Positions 9,135 through 17,756 of a stretch of 64,000 nucleotides of DNA are shown piece after piece. A program made the translations under genes and the position numbers. Source of the DNA: Sporosarcina beigongshangi (GTDB lineage Bacteria > Actinomycetota > Actinomycetes > Actinomycetales > Micrococcaceae); assembly GCF_016820535.1 (NCBI RefSeq), contig NZ_JADHDY010000009.1:62001-126000 (forward strand). Reading direction: 5' to 3'. The notes below the pieces were generated by a model, which worked only from the letters and a program-made list of their open reading frames with translations, did not search any database and was not told the origin of the DNA. Numbering within the stretch: the first letter of the stretch is position 1; every line of letters begins with the position of its first letter.

Positions 9135-10529
9135 TTAGCGGGAAACTGCATTGCTCAAGGCCTGGCTGAAGACTCGTTCAACGTCGTCTTCACTTAGCCC
9201 AAAGTCGCGTTGGGCCAGCAATCGAACGCTCTCGCCGGTGCTCAATGCGAGCTTTACGAGTGCTGTGGCCTTCTTGTAGCCGAGTATTGGGGACAACTCG
9301 GTTACCAAGCCCACTGAGCTTTCGACGACGTTGCGCAACTTCAAGGGATTGGTTGTGATTCCAGGGATGCACCTTGTCGAAAGAACACGAAGTGCGTTAT
9401 TCAAGTGAGTGATGGAGTCTGCAATTGATTTGATAATGATGGGTTCAAAAGCATTTAGCTGCAGCTGGCCGGCTTCTGCGGCCATCGTAACCGTGACATC
9501 ATTGCCGACTACGGCAAAGGCAACCTGGTTGACGACCTCGGGAATGACCGGGTTGACCTTACCCGGCATGATTGATGACCCGGCCTGCACCGCAGGCAGG
9601 CTGATTTCAGCGAATCCTGCATTCGGGCCGGAGCTCAAAAGCCGTAGGTCATTGCACATCTTGGAAACCTTCACTGCGATTCGCTTGAGTGTTCCGGATG
9701 CGTGCACCATGGCGCCTACATCCTGGGTGGCTTCGACCAAGTCCGGGGACGATACCAGGGGCAGGCCGACGATGAGGGACAAGTTGGTGACAACCCGGTT
9801 CCGGTAGTCGTCGGAGGCGTTGACGCCCGTTCCAATGGCGGTCCCGCCAAGGTTTATTTCACACAGCAGCGCAATGGTTTCACTGATGCGGTCCCTGTCC
9901 TCGGAGATCATCGTGGCGTAGCTCTGGAATTCCCGTCCAAGTGTCATTGGCACGGCTTCCTGAAGTTGCGTGCGCCCAATCTTCACAACATCCCGGAACT
10001 CGTGGGCCTTGGACGACAACTCGGTTTCTAGCAGGTGTAGGGTCTTGCGAAGCTCGATCAGCATCCAAGAAATTGCGATGCGACCCGCGGTTGGATACAC
10101 GTCATTTGTTGACTGGCTTGCATTCACGTGGTTGAGCGGATGCACCTTGGCATAGTCACCAAGTTCGTGGTTCAGAAGCTCCAGAGCTCGGTTTGCAATG
10201 ACTTCGTTGGCGTTCATATTGGTCGACGTGCCTGCACCCCCTTGGACAGGATCGACCACAAAGGAACTATCCAGCATTCCACTCTGGACGTCTCGTGCGC
10301 TTTGGGCGATGGCCTCGCCAATGGTGGCAGGGAGAACGCCTGCACTGACATTCGCCAGGGCTGCCGCCTCCTTAACGGCTCCGATGGCGCGGATCAGCGT
10401 TGGATAGTTCGCAAGTGACTGTCCCGTGATGGGAAAATTCAGCTTTGCGCGCTGGGTGTGGACGCCGTAGTACGAATGCTGGGGCACTTCCAAGTCGCCC
10501 AGGAGATCGGTTTCGAGTCGAGAATTCAT
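9135..10529 (-). CDS. aspA: Aspartate ammonia-lyase
   Basis: A 464-residue member of the fumarase/aspartase superfamily, close to the usual aspartase length. It carries the SSIMPGKVNPVIPE signature loop, plus GGAGTSTNMNANEV and a HPLNHVNASQSTNDV stretch typical of AspA. It converts aspartate to fumarate and ammonia. Start ATG 10529 has GGAGTG upstream; the frame could be extended to 10589 but without a site. First gene of the minus-strand operon, facing the divergent transporter operon across a shared promoter region with a TGTGATCACA operator. The other substrate option in this family, fumarate hydration, is less likely given the neighbours. Confidence 0.9.
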   Translation of the reverse strand: MNSRLETDLLGDLEVPQHSYYGVHTQRAKLNFPITGQSLANYPTLIRAIGAVKEAAALANVSAGVLPATIGEAIAQSARDVQSGMLDSSFVVDPVQGGAGTSTNMNANEVIANRALELLNHELGDYAKVHPLNHVNASQSTNDVYPTAGRIAISWMLIELRKTLHLLETELSSKAHEFRDVVKIGRTQLQEAVPMTLGREFQSYATMISEDRDRISETIALLCEINLGGTAIGTGVNASDDYRNRVVTNLSLIVGLPLVSSPDLVEATQDVGAMVHASGTLKRIAVKVSKMCNDLRLLSSGPNAGFAEISLPAVQAGSSIMPGKVNPVIPEVVNQVAFAVVGNDVTVTMAAEAGQLQLNAFEPIIIKSIADSITHLNNALRVLSTRCIPGITTNPLKLRNVVESSVGLVTELSPILGYKKATALVKLALSTGESVRLLAQRDFGLSEDDVERVFSQALSNAVSR

Positions 10530-10566
10530 GTATTCACTCCGTTGAATGTGGCAGGTGGTTGAACAC

Positions 10567-10619
10567 TTGACGTGTGGTGTAGCTAACACCTACTATGACA
10601 TGTGTGATCTGTGATCACA
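10567..10619 (+). promoter_or_regulatory. Promoter and tandem operator of the amino-acid transport operon
   Basis: TTGACG (10567-10572), an 18-base spacer and TACTAT (10591-10596) form a good promoter. It is followed by two adjacent TGTGATC heptamers (10603-10609, 10610-10616); the second continues into the perfect palindrome TGTGATCACA (10610-10619). The likely binder is the GntR regulator encoded at 13385. Confidence 0.65.
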
Positions 10620-10658
10620 AATCATGTTTCTAGTTTTGTTGATCAAACGGAGGTAAGT

Positions 10659-11555
10659 GTGGCAAATCAGAAGAAGGCGTTCATGGCGGTGCTCGGTGTG
10701 GCAGGCATTCTGGCACTTTCCTTGTCCAGCTGCGGCACGGCGACGAGCAACGAACCGGCAGGAGCCATGGCGGCGGTGTCCAAAGTTGAAAAGATTGCCG
10801 ACATGGTTCCTGCCGACATCAAATCGCAGGGCAAGCTCACGGTTGCAACCGACGCAACTGCCGGTGTTCCGTTCTCGTCCTTCGAAGCGGACAACAAGAC
10901 CATCGTGGGCGTTGCGCCTGACATCGCCCGGGCCATCGCCCAGACGATGGGGCTAGAGATTGAGCTGGTGAACACTCCCTTCGACACGCTGATTCCGGGG
11001 CTGCAGGGAAACCGCTACAACATGTCGGCTTCAACAATGCTGGACACTGAGAAGAGGCAGCAGACCATTACGTTTGTGGACTTCATGAAGGACGGATCCG
11101 CATTTCTGGCCAAGAGCAGCTTCGGTGATGACAAGCTCACTCTCGAAACAATTTGCGGTCTCAAGGTGGGTGTCCTGAGGGGATCCTACGAGGAGTCGGA
11201 GGTGACAAAATCCAATGAGGAGCACTGCGCCGGCAACCCTGTGGACATCAAGATTTTTGACACCAAGTCCAACAACCGCCTTGCCCTGGAAAATGGCAGG
11301 ATCGATGTCGAGTCAGAGTCAACAGCCCAAGTTGCCTACTACGCAAAGACGTCGAATGGAAAGTTCAAGCAGGCGGGTGTTCCGTACGGAGAAGCGCTGA
11401 TCGGACTCGGCTTCCCCAAAGACAGCGAACTCGTCAAAGCGGCCCAAGCTGCGCTTCAGGAACTCATGGATTCCGGAAAATACCAAGAAATCATGACGGC
11501 GAACAATCTTGAAGAAACTGCGGTTGATTCAGCCACGATCAATGGCAAACCCTAG
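10659..11555 (+). CDS. Amino-acid ABC transporter, substrate-binding lipoprotein
   Basis: GTG start at 10659, five bases after GGAGG (10649-10653); the frame extends upstream but without need. 298 residues with a lipoprotein signal (LALSLSSC lipobox), then a family 3 solute-binding fold: LTVATDATAGVPFSSF, APDIARAIAQTMGLEIE, FDTLIPGLQ and a C-terminal LMDSGKYQEIM, all typical of polar amino-acid binding proteins. It delivers ligand to the permease and ATPase encoded next. Given the aspartase and asparaginase-like neighbours, the ligand is probably aspartate, asparagine or a derivative (inference). Confidence 0.9.
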   Translation: MANQKKAFMAVLGVAGILALSLSSCGTATSNEPAGAMAAVSKVEKIADMVPADIKSQGKLTVATDATAGVPFSSFEADNKTIVGVAPDIARAIAQTMGLEIELVNTPFDTLIPGLQGNRYNMSASTMLDTEKRQQTITFVDFMKDGSAFLAKSSFGDDKLTLETICGLKVGVLRGSYEESEVTKSNEEHCAGNPVDIKIFDTKSNNRLALENGRIDVESESTAQVAYYAKTSNGKFKQAGVPYGEALIGLGFPKDSELVKAAQAALQELMDSGKYQEIMTANNLEETAVDSATINGKP

Positions 11556-11596
11556 TTGGGCTTCGCCCCAAAAACTGACTATCAGATGAGGAACCC

Positions 11597-12514
11597 GTGG
11601 AAACCATGACTCCAACGCAAGCTGCCGCCATCAAGGAACGTGAACCGGACGCCGCAATTGTGGCAGTCCCCGTTCGAAACTACGGCACGGCCGTAGCTGC
11701 CGCCATAGTACTGATCATTGCCGCGGCAATAGGCTATTCGCTGTTGACCAACCCGAACTTCCAGTGGGGAGTGGTCGCCGGCTATGTCTTCTCACCCGTG
11801 ATTCTGCAGGGTCTGGGTCGCACGCTGCTCCTTACGGTCATCACCATGGTTCTCGCAGTGATTCTGGGAACCGGGTTGGCGATCGCGCCTAGGTCGAAGA
11901 ACCCTGTCCTGAGAATGGCCAGCCAGGCCTATATTTGGTTTTTCCGTGGAACGCCCGTGCTGGTCCAGCTCATTTTCTGGTATAACTTGTCCGCGCTCTA
12001 CCAATACGTTGTCCTGCAGGTCCCATTCGGCCCGGAACTCTTCAGGATCGATACGAACTCGCTGATTACACCTTGGACTGCGGCCCTGCTTGGCCTGGTA
12101 TTGAACGAAGCAGCCTACATGGCTGAAATCATTCGCGCTGGCATTGGATCGGTGGACAACGGACAGCAGGAGGCGGCGAGTGCTCTGGGCATTTCCAAGA
12201 GTCAAAGCATGCGTCGCATCATTTTGCCTCAGGCCATGCGTGTGGTCATACCGCCGACCGCCAACGAGACCATCAACCTCTTGAAGGTAACTTCCCTCGT
12301 TTCCGTCATTACACTTCCAGAGTTGCTCTATTCGGCCCAGATTATCTACTCGAGGACATTCGAGACCATTCCCCTGCTCATAGTTGCCAGCCTGTGGTAC
12401 CTCGCCATCACCACGGTGTTGACGATTGGTCAGAACTACATGGAACGCAAGTACGGCCGTGGCAACCTGCCAACCGCCGTCAAGATGAAGCGAATCAAGC
12501 GGATCCTTCGGTAA
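11597..12514 (+). CDS. Amino-acid ABC transporter permease (HisM/GlnP type)
   Basis: GTG start at 11597 preceded by GAGGA. 305 residues. A long N-terminal tail precedes a first helix at about residues 33-55, then come further membrane segments and the polar-amino-acid permease signature [12 protein letters not shown]. The cytoplasmic coupling loop [23 protein letters not shown] (EAA motif) is intact. The long, mostly non-membrane insertion near residues 130-150 ([17 protein letters not shown]) is seen in many glutamate/glutamine-type permeases. Only one permease gene is present, so it would act as a homodimer with the ATPase encoded downstream. Confidence 0.9.
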   Translation: METMTPTQAAAIKEREPDAAIVAVPVRNYGTAVAAAIVLIIAAAIGYSLLTNPNFQWGVVAGYVFSPVILQGLGRTLLLTVITMVLAVILGTGLAIAPRSKNPVLRMASQAYIWFFRGTPVLVQLIFWYNLSALYQYVVLQVPFGPELFRIDTNSLITPWTAALLGLVLNEAAYMAEIIRAGIGSVDNGQQEAASALGISKSQSMRRIILPQAMRVVIPPTANETINLLKVTSLVSVITLPELLYSAQIIYSRTFETIPLLIVASLWYLAITTVLTIGQNYMERKYGRGNLPTAVKMKRIKRILR

Positions 12515-12549
12515 ATCCCTTTCAACACCCAAAGAGCTTGGAGATGATC

Positions 12550-13332
12550 ATGAGTGCAATCACTGATCGGCAGCGTCCCCTGGTCGAGGCCAGCAACATC
12601 CGCAAGTCGTTTGGCCATTTAGAAGTCCTCAAAGGCATCGACATGGTCGTGGAACAGGGGACGGTGTCATGCCTGCTTGGCCCCTCCGGTTCCGGAAAGT
12701 CCACGTTCCTCCGTTGCATCAACCATCTGGAAAAAGTGAACAGTGGGCGGCTCTTAGTTGATGGCGAACTCATTGGCTACCGCCAGCGCGGGAACAAACT
12801 CTATGAGATGAAGGAGCGTGAAGTCGTTGCCCAGCGCCAGAAGATCGGCATGGTCTTCCAGCGCTTCAATCTCTTCCCGCATATGACAGCCTTGGAAAAC
12901 GTCATGGAAGCGCCAGTCCTGGTGCACAAGGAAAACCGTGCCGTTGTCGAAGAGAGGGCGCGAAGGCTCCTAGACCGGGTGGGGTTAGGCAATCGGGTCA
13001 ACAACTTTCCAAGCCAGCTCTCCGGGGGGCAGCAGCAACGCGTCGCGATTGCCCGGGCCTTGGCCATGGAGCCGAAACTGATGTTGTTTGATGAGCCCAC
13101 CTCCGCATTGGATCCAGAGTTGGTTGGTGAAGTCCTGGACGTCATGAAGGAACTCGCGGAGACCGGGATGACAATGATTGTTGTCACGCATGAAATAAAC
13201 TTTGCCAAAGAAGTGGGGGACAAGGTGGTGTTCATGGACGACGGCTACGTCGTGGAAACAGGCACCCCTGAACAAGTGCTCGGCAACCCACAAGAAGCGC
13301 GGACCAAATCGTTCCTGTCCAAGGTCTTGTGA
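12550..13332 (+). CDS. Amino-acid ABC transporter ATPase (GlnQ/HisP type)
   Basis: ATG 12550 chosen because GGAG (12540-12543) is six bases upstream; ATG 12544 is too close. 260 residues with Walker [10 protein letters not shown] (about 44-52), Q-loop [18 protein letters not shown], signature LSGGQQQR (about 157), Walker [13 protein letters not shown] and switch His in VVTHE. Family-typical for polar amino-acid importers. Third gene of the operon, followed after about 50 bases by the GntR regulator. Confidence 0.92.
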   Translation: MSAITDRQRPLVEASNIRKSFGHLEVLKGIDMVVEQGTVSCLLGPSGSGKSTFLRCINHLEKVNSGRLLVDGELIGYRQRGNKLYEMKEREVVAQRQKIGMVFQRFNLFPHMTALENVMEAPVLVHKENRAVVEERARRLLDRVGLGNRVNNFPSQLSGGQQQRVAIARALAMEPKLMLFDEPTSALDPELVGEVLDVMKELAETGMTMIVVTHEINFAKEVGDKVVFMDDGYVVETGTPEQVLGNPQEARTKSFLSKVL

Positions 13333-13384
13333 AGCTTTGCTGACGCCGTTGCGGCGGCTGCATTTGTGAAAGGATGGGTAGGAA

Positions 13385-14068
13385 ATGGAAAAAACACTCG
13401 ACGCCATCATTCCGGTGTCTGTAAGCTCAGTGGATCAAGTCGTCTATGAGTCTCTGAGGGAAGAAATCTTGCGGGGCTTGGCAGCTGGGACACCACTGCG
13501 CTTAAGGGATCTGGCAACCAGATTCTCCACTTCCACAATGCCTGTAAGGGCTGCTTTGGCACAACTCCAAAGCGAAGGCCTGGTCATCCAGGAAGCCAGA
13601 AAAGGCGCTACGGTTGCGCCATTCAGTTTCAACGATTTTCACGAGATCCAAGTGATCCGCTGCGGTCTGGAAGGCGTAGCCGCCCGGACCGGACTGGAGC
13701 TTATCAGAGATGACGAGCTTCAGCGGATGGCTGAAATATTCAGCGCGATGGAAACTCTCGATGCGTCTGAACCAGATTTCCTCGAGGGGCATCTTCGACT
13801 TAGTCGAGAGCTCCACGATGTTGTTTATGCGGCAAGTGGGTTGCCGAAACTGATTGAAATGGTCGACAACCACCGGCGATATGCCGAGAGGTATCTGCGG
13901 CATGCACTGGATCTCACAGGTGAATTCGCCACAGACTTGGCGCTGCAAGGAGAGTTCTTGAAAGAGTGCCAAGAGCGGAACGGCGACGGGGCTCAAAAAG
14001 CGGTTCGAGATCTTCTCACCTGGACGGTGGTTCGGATTGAATCCGCGTTGGACCTCGCCCGTGGCTAG
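13385..14068 (+). CDS. GntR-family transcriptional regulator (FCD domain)
   Basis: 227 residues. N-terminal winged helix (about 15-80: VYESLREEILRG, LRLRDLATRF, MPVRAALAQLQSEGLV) and a C-terminal helical FCD ligand domain (about 85-220). The position inside the amino-acid cluster makes it the probable local regulator, acting at the TGTGATCACA operator between aspA and the transporter operon. FCD regulators usually respond to a small carboxylic or amino acid, here perhaps the transported compound or fumarate (inference). Confidence 0.88.
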   Translation: MEKTLDAIIPVSVSSVDQVVYESLREEILRGLAAGTPLRLRDLATRFSTSTMPVRAALAQLQSEGLVIQEARKGATVAPFSFNDFHEIQVIRCGLEGVAARTGLELIRDDELQRMAEIFSAMETLDASEPDFLEGHLRLSRELHDVVYAASGLPKLIEMVDNHRRYAERYLRHALDLTGEFATDLALQGEFLKECQERNGDGAQKAVRDLLTWTVVRIESALDLARG

Positions 14069-14092
14069 GACTGTTAACGGAAGGCTGACCAC

Positions 14093-15097
14093 GTGGATGA
14101 AGTAGTTGTCTTTACAACAGGCGGGACGATTGCATCGCGGCACGACGAAACCGTGGGGGGACTGGTCAGTAAGCCTGCGGCGATCCAGGGACGGGTCCAA
14201 TCGCAGGGGCCAACCAGGACAGTCGAACTTGCGACTGTGTCCTCGACTTGGATCACACCCGAAATGTTGACAGCTTGGGCTGGAAAGATCCAGCGTGAAC
14301 TGGATAACCCGGCCGTGTCGGGGGCCGTCATAGCGACAGGCACAAACTCAATGGCTGAGGTTGCCTTCTTTCTGGATCTGGCCGTTTCCACCACCAAGAG
14401 TCTGATCGTCACAGGCGCCATGAACTCGCCGGAAAGCGAGCTATTTGACGGCGGGCAAAACCTCATCCGCTCCATCACGCTGGCCCGGACAAGCCAAGTT
14501 GCAGGTCTCGGAGTCTTGGTTTGCATGAATGATCACGTTCATTCAGCCCGATATGTCGAAAAGACGGATGCCAACGGCATCCATGCCTTCGAATCACCTC
14601 AATCGGGTCCGGTGGGACGGTTTATTCCGGGGTCAGGTGGGGGATATTTCCGAATCCTTTCAACCCCAAGCAGGTGGACGTTGCAGGCCGAACATAGCCA
14701 ACTCGGCGGCGGAGTCGCCTCTGTTGTCGTTGAACCCAAAATTTGGGTGCTGAAAGCCTTCCTCGGAGCTGGCTCCGAACTCGTGCAGGCCGCATTGGAT
14801 GCCGACGTTGACGGCCTTATCATCGAAGGCTTTCCCAGCGGCGAGCTTCCGCCGGGCATGGTCCCAGGGATTCAGCAGGCTATTGCGTTGGGGATTCCAG
14901 TGGCAGTGACTTGCGACGCCCAGGGTGGTGAGCCCACGGATCTATATGCGGGCCCCGGCGAAGGAGCATGGCTGAGAGAGAACGGGGCGATATTCGCAGC
15001 TGGGATTCCAGCAGGGAAAGCCCATGTGTGCATGTATCTCGCACTCCAAGGCGGGCACAATGTGCGGGCTGCGTTGACTCAGCTGCAGCACAACTGA
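14093..15097 (+). CDS. Asparaginase-family amidohydrolase with altered catalytic motif
   Basis: GTG start with GGAAGG upstream. 334 residues, the usual length of bacterial L-asparaginases, no signal peptide. The first catalytic motif TGGTIAS (nucleophile T12) and the Lys in RYVEKTD are present. The second motif, normally HGTDT, reads TGTNS (residues 82-86), so the conserved Asp of the Thr-Lys-Asp triad is Asn85 and the His is Thr. It may hydrolyse a different amide or be weakly active. Last gene of the operon; an asparagine-type product would feed the aspartase. Confidence 0.8.
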   Translation: MDEVVVFTTGGTIASRHDETVGGLVSKPAAIQGRVQSQGPTRTVELATVSSTWITPEMLTAWAGKIQRELDNPAVSGAVIATGTNSMAEVAFFLDLAVSTTKSLIVTGAMNSPESELFDGGQNLIRSITLARTSQVAGLGVLVCMNDHVHSARYVEKTDANGIHAFESPQSGPVGRFIPGSGGGYFRILSTPSRWTLQAEHSQLGGGVASVVVEPKIWVLKAFLGAGSELVQAALDADVDGLIIEGFPSGELPPGMVPGIQQAIALGIPVAVTCDAQGGEPTDLYAGPGEGAWLRENGAIFAAGIPAGKAHVCMYLALQGGHNVRAALTQLQHN

Positions 15098-15521
15098 TCA
15101 GTTCCTGAATTCGCAACTCCCGGCTAGAACGTCGGCTAATCCGTGCTGGGCCTATCTTGTACTTTCAGTATCGATGCGTGGAACGGCCTCGACTGGACAC
15201 TTCCGGCCAGTCAATTGAACCGGCACTCAAATGTCACCGCGAAAGTCGTGACTGTAGGCAGCGAAGGGCCTGTAGGGAACGGCTCTTGAACGGTCTATCC
15301 TTGTGGAACTACGTCGTTGGATGCGGAGTTGATCGGGAAGATCGCAAACAATTAGGCCGATTTCCGGCTCGGACGACCCGGATTCGAAAGCGACACGTGG
15401 GACAGTTGGAGTGCCTCCACGTGCCATGCCCGAGCCTAGGTGCTAGGGCGCCGGGTGAAGGACCTTAGATAAAATGGGCGAGGGCCCGGCTATGTTTGAG
15501 GCTGTGTGGAGGTCCAAGGAT
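15098..15521. other. Intergenic stretch
   Basis: About 420 bases without a supported gene. The single frame of about 100 codons (15157-15468) is Arg/Cys-rich and resembles nothing. It is followed directly by direct-repeat copy B. Confidence 0.5.
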
Positions 15522-15699
15522 GAGTTCCCACCAAGTCACACAGAACTCATTCTTTTGATGGTCCAACGACCACAATTTAGTACCTCGCATTGTTGCAATG
15601 TCACCATGCAGGAACGGACCAAAAGCCACTTTTGACAGGCATGTATAGCCCCTTGTTCGGCAAGCGGGGGTCATCAGTTCGAATCTGATAGGGGGCCCA
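15522..15699 (+). repeat. Direct repeat copy B (right) ending in a tRNA 3' half, att-like
   Basis: 15522-15682 matches 7341-7501 at about three quarters identity by hand count. The end of the copy folds as a tRNA 3' half: T-stem ATCAG (15673-15677), loop TTCGAAT, T-stem CTGAT (15685-15689), then acceptor strand AGGGGGC (15690-15696). No matching 5' half (GCCCCCT, D-arm) lies upstream, so this is not a whole tRNA gene. Duplicated tRNA 3' ends are the classical target of integrative elements, so it reads as an attachment site. Confidence 0.65.
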
Positions 15700-15700
15700 G

Positions 15701-15748
15701 AAATTCCCCGTATTGTAGAGGTTTTACCCCTACAGACGGGGAATTTTT
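15701..15748 (+). terminator. Rho-independent terminator behind the tRNA-like 3' end
   Basis: AAATTCCCCGT (15701-15711) pairs with ACGGGGAATTT (15736-15746), with an inner TGTAG/CTACA stem (15714-15718, 15730-15734) and T residues at the end. It directly follows the tRNA-like acceptor strand, as a native tRNA terminator would. Confidence 0.7.
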
Positions 15749-15911
15749 ATGTCCGAATACGGCACTTTCTGAACCGTCCCGGAAATCATGCCGCCGTTTT
15801 GTGGGCGGCAGCGTCGGGTAACGAGCCGGAATTTTCATCATAGTAGATGTGCTCAAATTCCTCCGGAGTCTGGTTCGTGGTTAGGGGTGGAGGCTCTGAC
15901 CCGCACCACAC

Positions 15912-16357
15912 ATGGCTCCCCTGGAAGCGAATATTCACCTGATGGTCGTCTTTCTCGAGGAATTCCACCCGCAACGAGCCACCGGCCCGCTACACGCCCG
16001 CTCTTCTACAGCTACCACCGCGGCCAAGCAACCGCCCTTTCCAGCGACACCGTCGCCGCGGTGCTCAGCAAAGCCGGGGACCTCGCCCGCCAACGGTGCC
16101 CATCGATCCCGGAGAGGCTCCATTGCCACATGCTGCGAAAAACCAAAGCCATGGACCTCTACAAACAAGGCGTACCGTTGCCGATCATCATGCAGTTGCT
16201 CGGCCACGAAAGCATGAGTACCACCTCAGCGTTTTATGCCTTTGCCACCCTCGATATGATGCGCGCAGCAATGAATGCCGCTACCCCGGCCATCAGCGAA
16301 TCAAGCACCCAAGCCCTCAGCGACGATGAATTTCAACTCCTCTACACCCTGAAATAA
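15912..16357 (+). pseudogene. Tyrosine recombinase remnant (frameshifted, N-terminally truncated)
   Basis: The C-terminal catalytic half of a tyrosine recombinase is recognisable: [17 protein letters not shown] (H-x-x-R box), [14 protein letters not shown] (LGH box) and TSAFYAFAT (Tyr nucleophile), in the frame ending at 16357. The preceding piece [13 protein letters not shown] is in another frame (from about 15912), so a frameshift falls near 15975-16000. The N-terminal half is missing. The sequence style is that of Tn554-type or trio-type recombinases in actinobacteria. Not expected to be active. Confidence 0.65.
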
Positions 16358-16367
16358 GCCAAACGTT

Positions 16368-16473
16368 AAGCCGAGGAACAAGCCAACGAACCCCGAATCA
16401 CATGGGCGAACACACCAACCTCGGCTTAACGGATTCCTCGGCGTAATCGCTGTTAGCCGAATTCGGCTTAACA
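16368..16473. repeat. Cluster of GTTAAGCCG/CGGCTTAAC repeats
   Basis: GTTAAGCCGAGG (16368-16379) and CCTCGGCTTAAC (16422-16433) are a perfect 12-bp inverted repeat. A further GTTAGCCG (16452) and CGGCTTAAC (16465-16473) surround the palindrome GCCGAATTCGGC (16456-16467). The cluster sits at the junction between the recombinase remnant and the IS3 fragment, and is probably the end sequence of one of the elements. Confidence 0.55.
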
Positions 16474-16781
16474 TCGACAGGGGCGCGCAGTACACCTCCG
16501 GCGACTTCCAAAAATGGGGTGCCGGGAACAAGGTCACCCAGTCCATGGGCGAGGTCGGGGTCTGGGACAACGCGGTTGCCGAGTCATTCTTCTCGCACCT
16601 GAAGACCGAGATATACCACCACGACTTCACCAACCACATGGCGGCCCGGACCGCCGTCATGGAATACATCGAATCCTGGTACAACCGGCGCCGGCCCCAT
16701 GCCAACAACCAAGGACGGCCACCAGCCAGGGCCCTGGCCGAATACCAAAACCATGATCAATCAGAACAAGCAGCAGCGTAA
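16470..16781 (+). pseudogene. IS3-family transposase (OrfB) C-terminal fragment
   Basis: In frame from about 16470 to the stop at 16781: DRGAQYTSGDFQKW (second catalytic Asp), WDNAVAESFFSHLKTE (catalytic Glu) and YIESWYNRRRPHANN, the typical end of an IS3-group DDE integrase domain. The first half of the protein, with the first Asp, is absent and the similarity begins abruptly at about 16470, inside the repeat cluster. A dead fragment. Confidence 0.75.
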
Positions 16782-16819
16782 GAAGAAGAATCAATCAAAC
16801 TGTCTCAGAAACTTGACGA

Positions 16820-16915
16820 CCGCAGTTGGCCTCTACCTTGCCTGTGGTGGCGCCCGTGACGATGAGTACTTCGATCTCCTTCCACCACCGGCAGATGGTC
16901 CGCCAGCGTCCAGGT
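16820..16915 (-). pseudogene. Possible ISL3-type transposase fragment
   Basis: On the minus strand the translation RWWKEIEVLIVTGATTGKV followed by EAN resembles the region near the C-terminus of ISL3-family transposases (W..IE..I.TG.T...EA.N). Only about 30 residues remain, and no start or catalytic residues are present. Low confidence because the match is short. Confidence 0.4.
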
Positions 16916-16952
16916 CGGTGTGAGGCGTGGGCACAACACCATCATGAAGTGC

Positions 16953-17756
16953 TCAGCGACCTCCGAACGTAGGAGGCCGCTTTTCATGGAATGCGAGAAT
17001 CCCTTCCTGGCCATCGGCCGACTGGTACAACCGCGAAAGTGCTTCCTGCTCGAGTGTCAGCGCGGCACCCAGCTCATTTGTGAAGCCGTCGTTGAGAAGA
17101 CGCTTTGCCTCTCGCAGGGCCTGCGGCGCCTGACCTGCCAGTTTCTGCGCCAGGCCAATTGCTGCAGGGAGCAGCTCAGGTCCCTGATGGGTACTTTGGA
17201 CCAATCCAACGGAGTGCGCTTCTCCAGCAGTGACTGTCCGGCCTGTCATGATGACTTCCTTGGCCCATCGGAGTCCGACGCTTCGCGACAGCCGCTGGGT
17301 GCCGCCCCCACCCGGCAACAAACCGAGCTTGATTTCGGGCAGGCCAAATTTTGCATCCGTGGATGCGACAATAAAGTCACAACATAGGGCGATTTCAAAA
17401 CCGCCGCCGAATGCGTATCCGTTGACGGCAGCGACCACCGGCTGCGGCAAGCGCTCCAGGTCGTCAAATACACGACGGGAATTTCGCTGATATTCGGCAA
17501 AGAATTCCGGCGTTGACTGAAAATACTCTTCCAGATCGGCGCCCGCAATGAACCCACGCCCCGTACCGGTCAACACGACGGACCGAATGGCAGGATTCTG
17601 ACGGATCGCCGAACACTGCTCACCCAAGGCTTTGACAAGTCCTGAAGACAGGGCACCAAGTTTGGATTCACGATCGATGCGCAGAATTGCCACATGGCCA
17701 ATTTGATCGAAGATCAGGTTTTCATGGACCCGCACTGCCTCCTTATACGGCACCAT
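16953..17756 (-). CDS. Enoyl-CoA hydratase/isomerase (crotonase family)
   Basis: 267 residues from ATG 17756, which overlaps the upstream CoA-transferase gene by 14 bases and has GGGGGTG in front. Both crotonase glutamates are present (GGGFEIAL, E121; GLPEIKLGL, E141), as is the oxyanion-hole stretch FIAGADLEEY. It should hydrate an enoyl-CoA. Fourth gene of the left LacI-controlled operon (binding protein, ligase, CoA-transferase, hydratase); together these activate an acid to its CoA ester and begin its breakdown. Substrate unknown. Confidence 0.9.
   Translation of the reverse strand: MVPYKEAVRVHENLIFDQIGHVAILRIDRESKLGALSSGLVKALGEQCSAIRQNPAIRSVVLTGTGRGFIAGADLEEYFQSTPEFFAEYQRNSRRVFDDLERLPQPVVAAVNGYAFGGGFEIALCCDFIVASTDAKFGLPEIKLGLLPGGGGTQRLSRSVGLRWAKEVIMTGRTVTAGEAHSVGLVQSTHQGPELLPAAIGLAQKLAGQAPQALREAKRLLNDGFTNELGAALTLEQEALSRLYQSADGQEGILAFHEKRPPTFGGR

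Noticed and set aside
15617-15699. Complete tRNA gene
   Set aside because: Only the T-arm and acceptor 3' strand fold; no matching 5' acceptor strand, D-arm or proper anticodon arm is found upstream.
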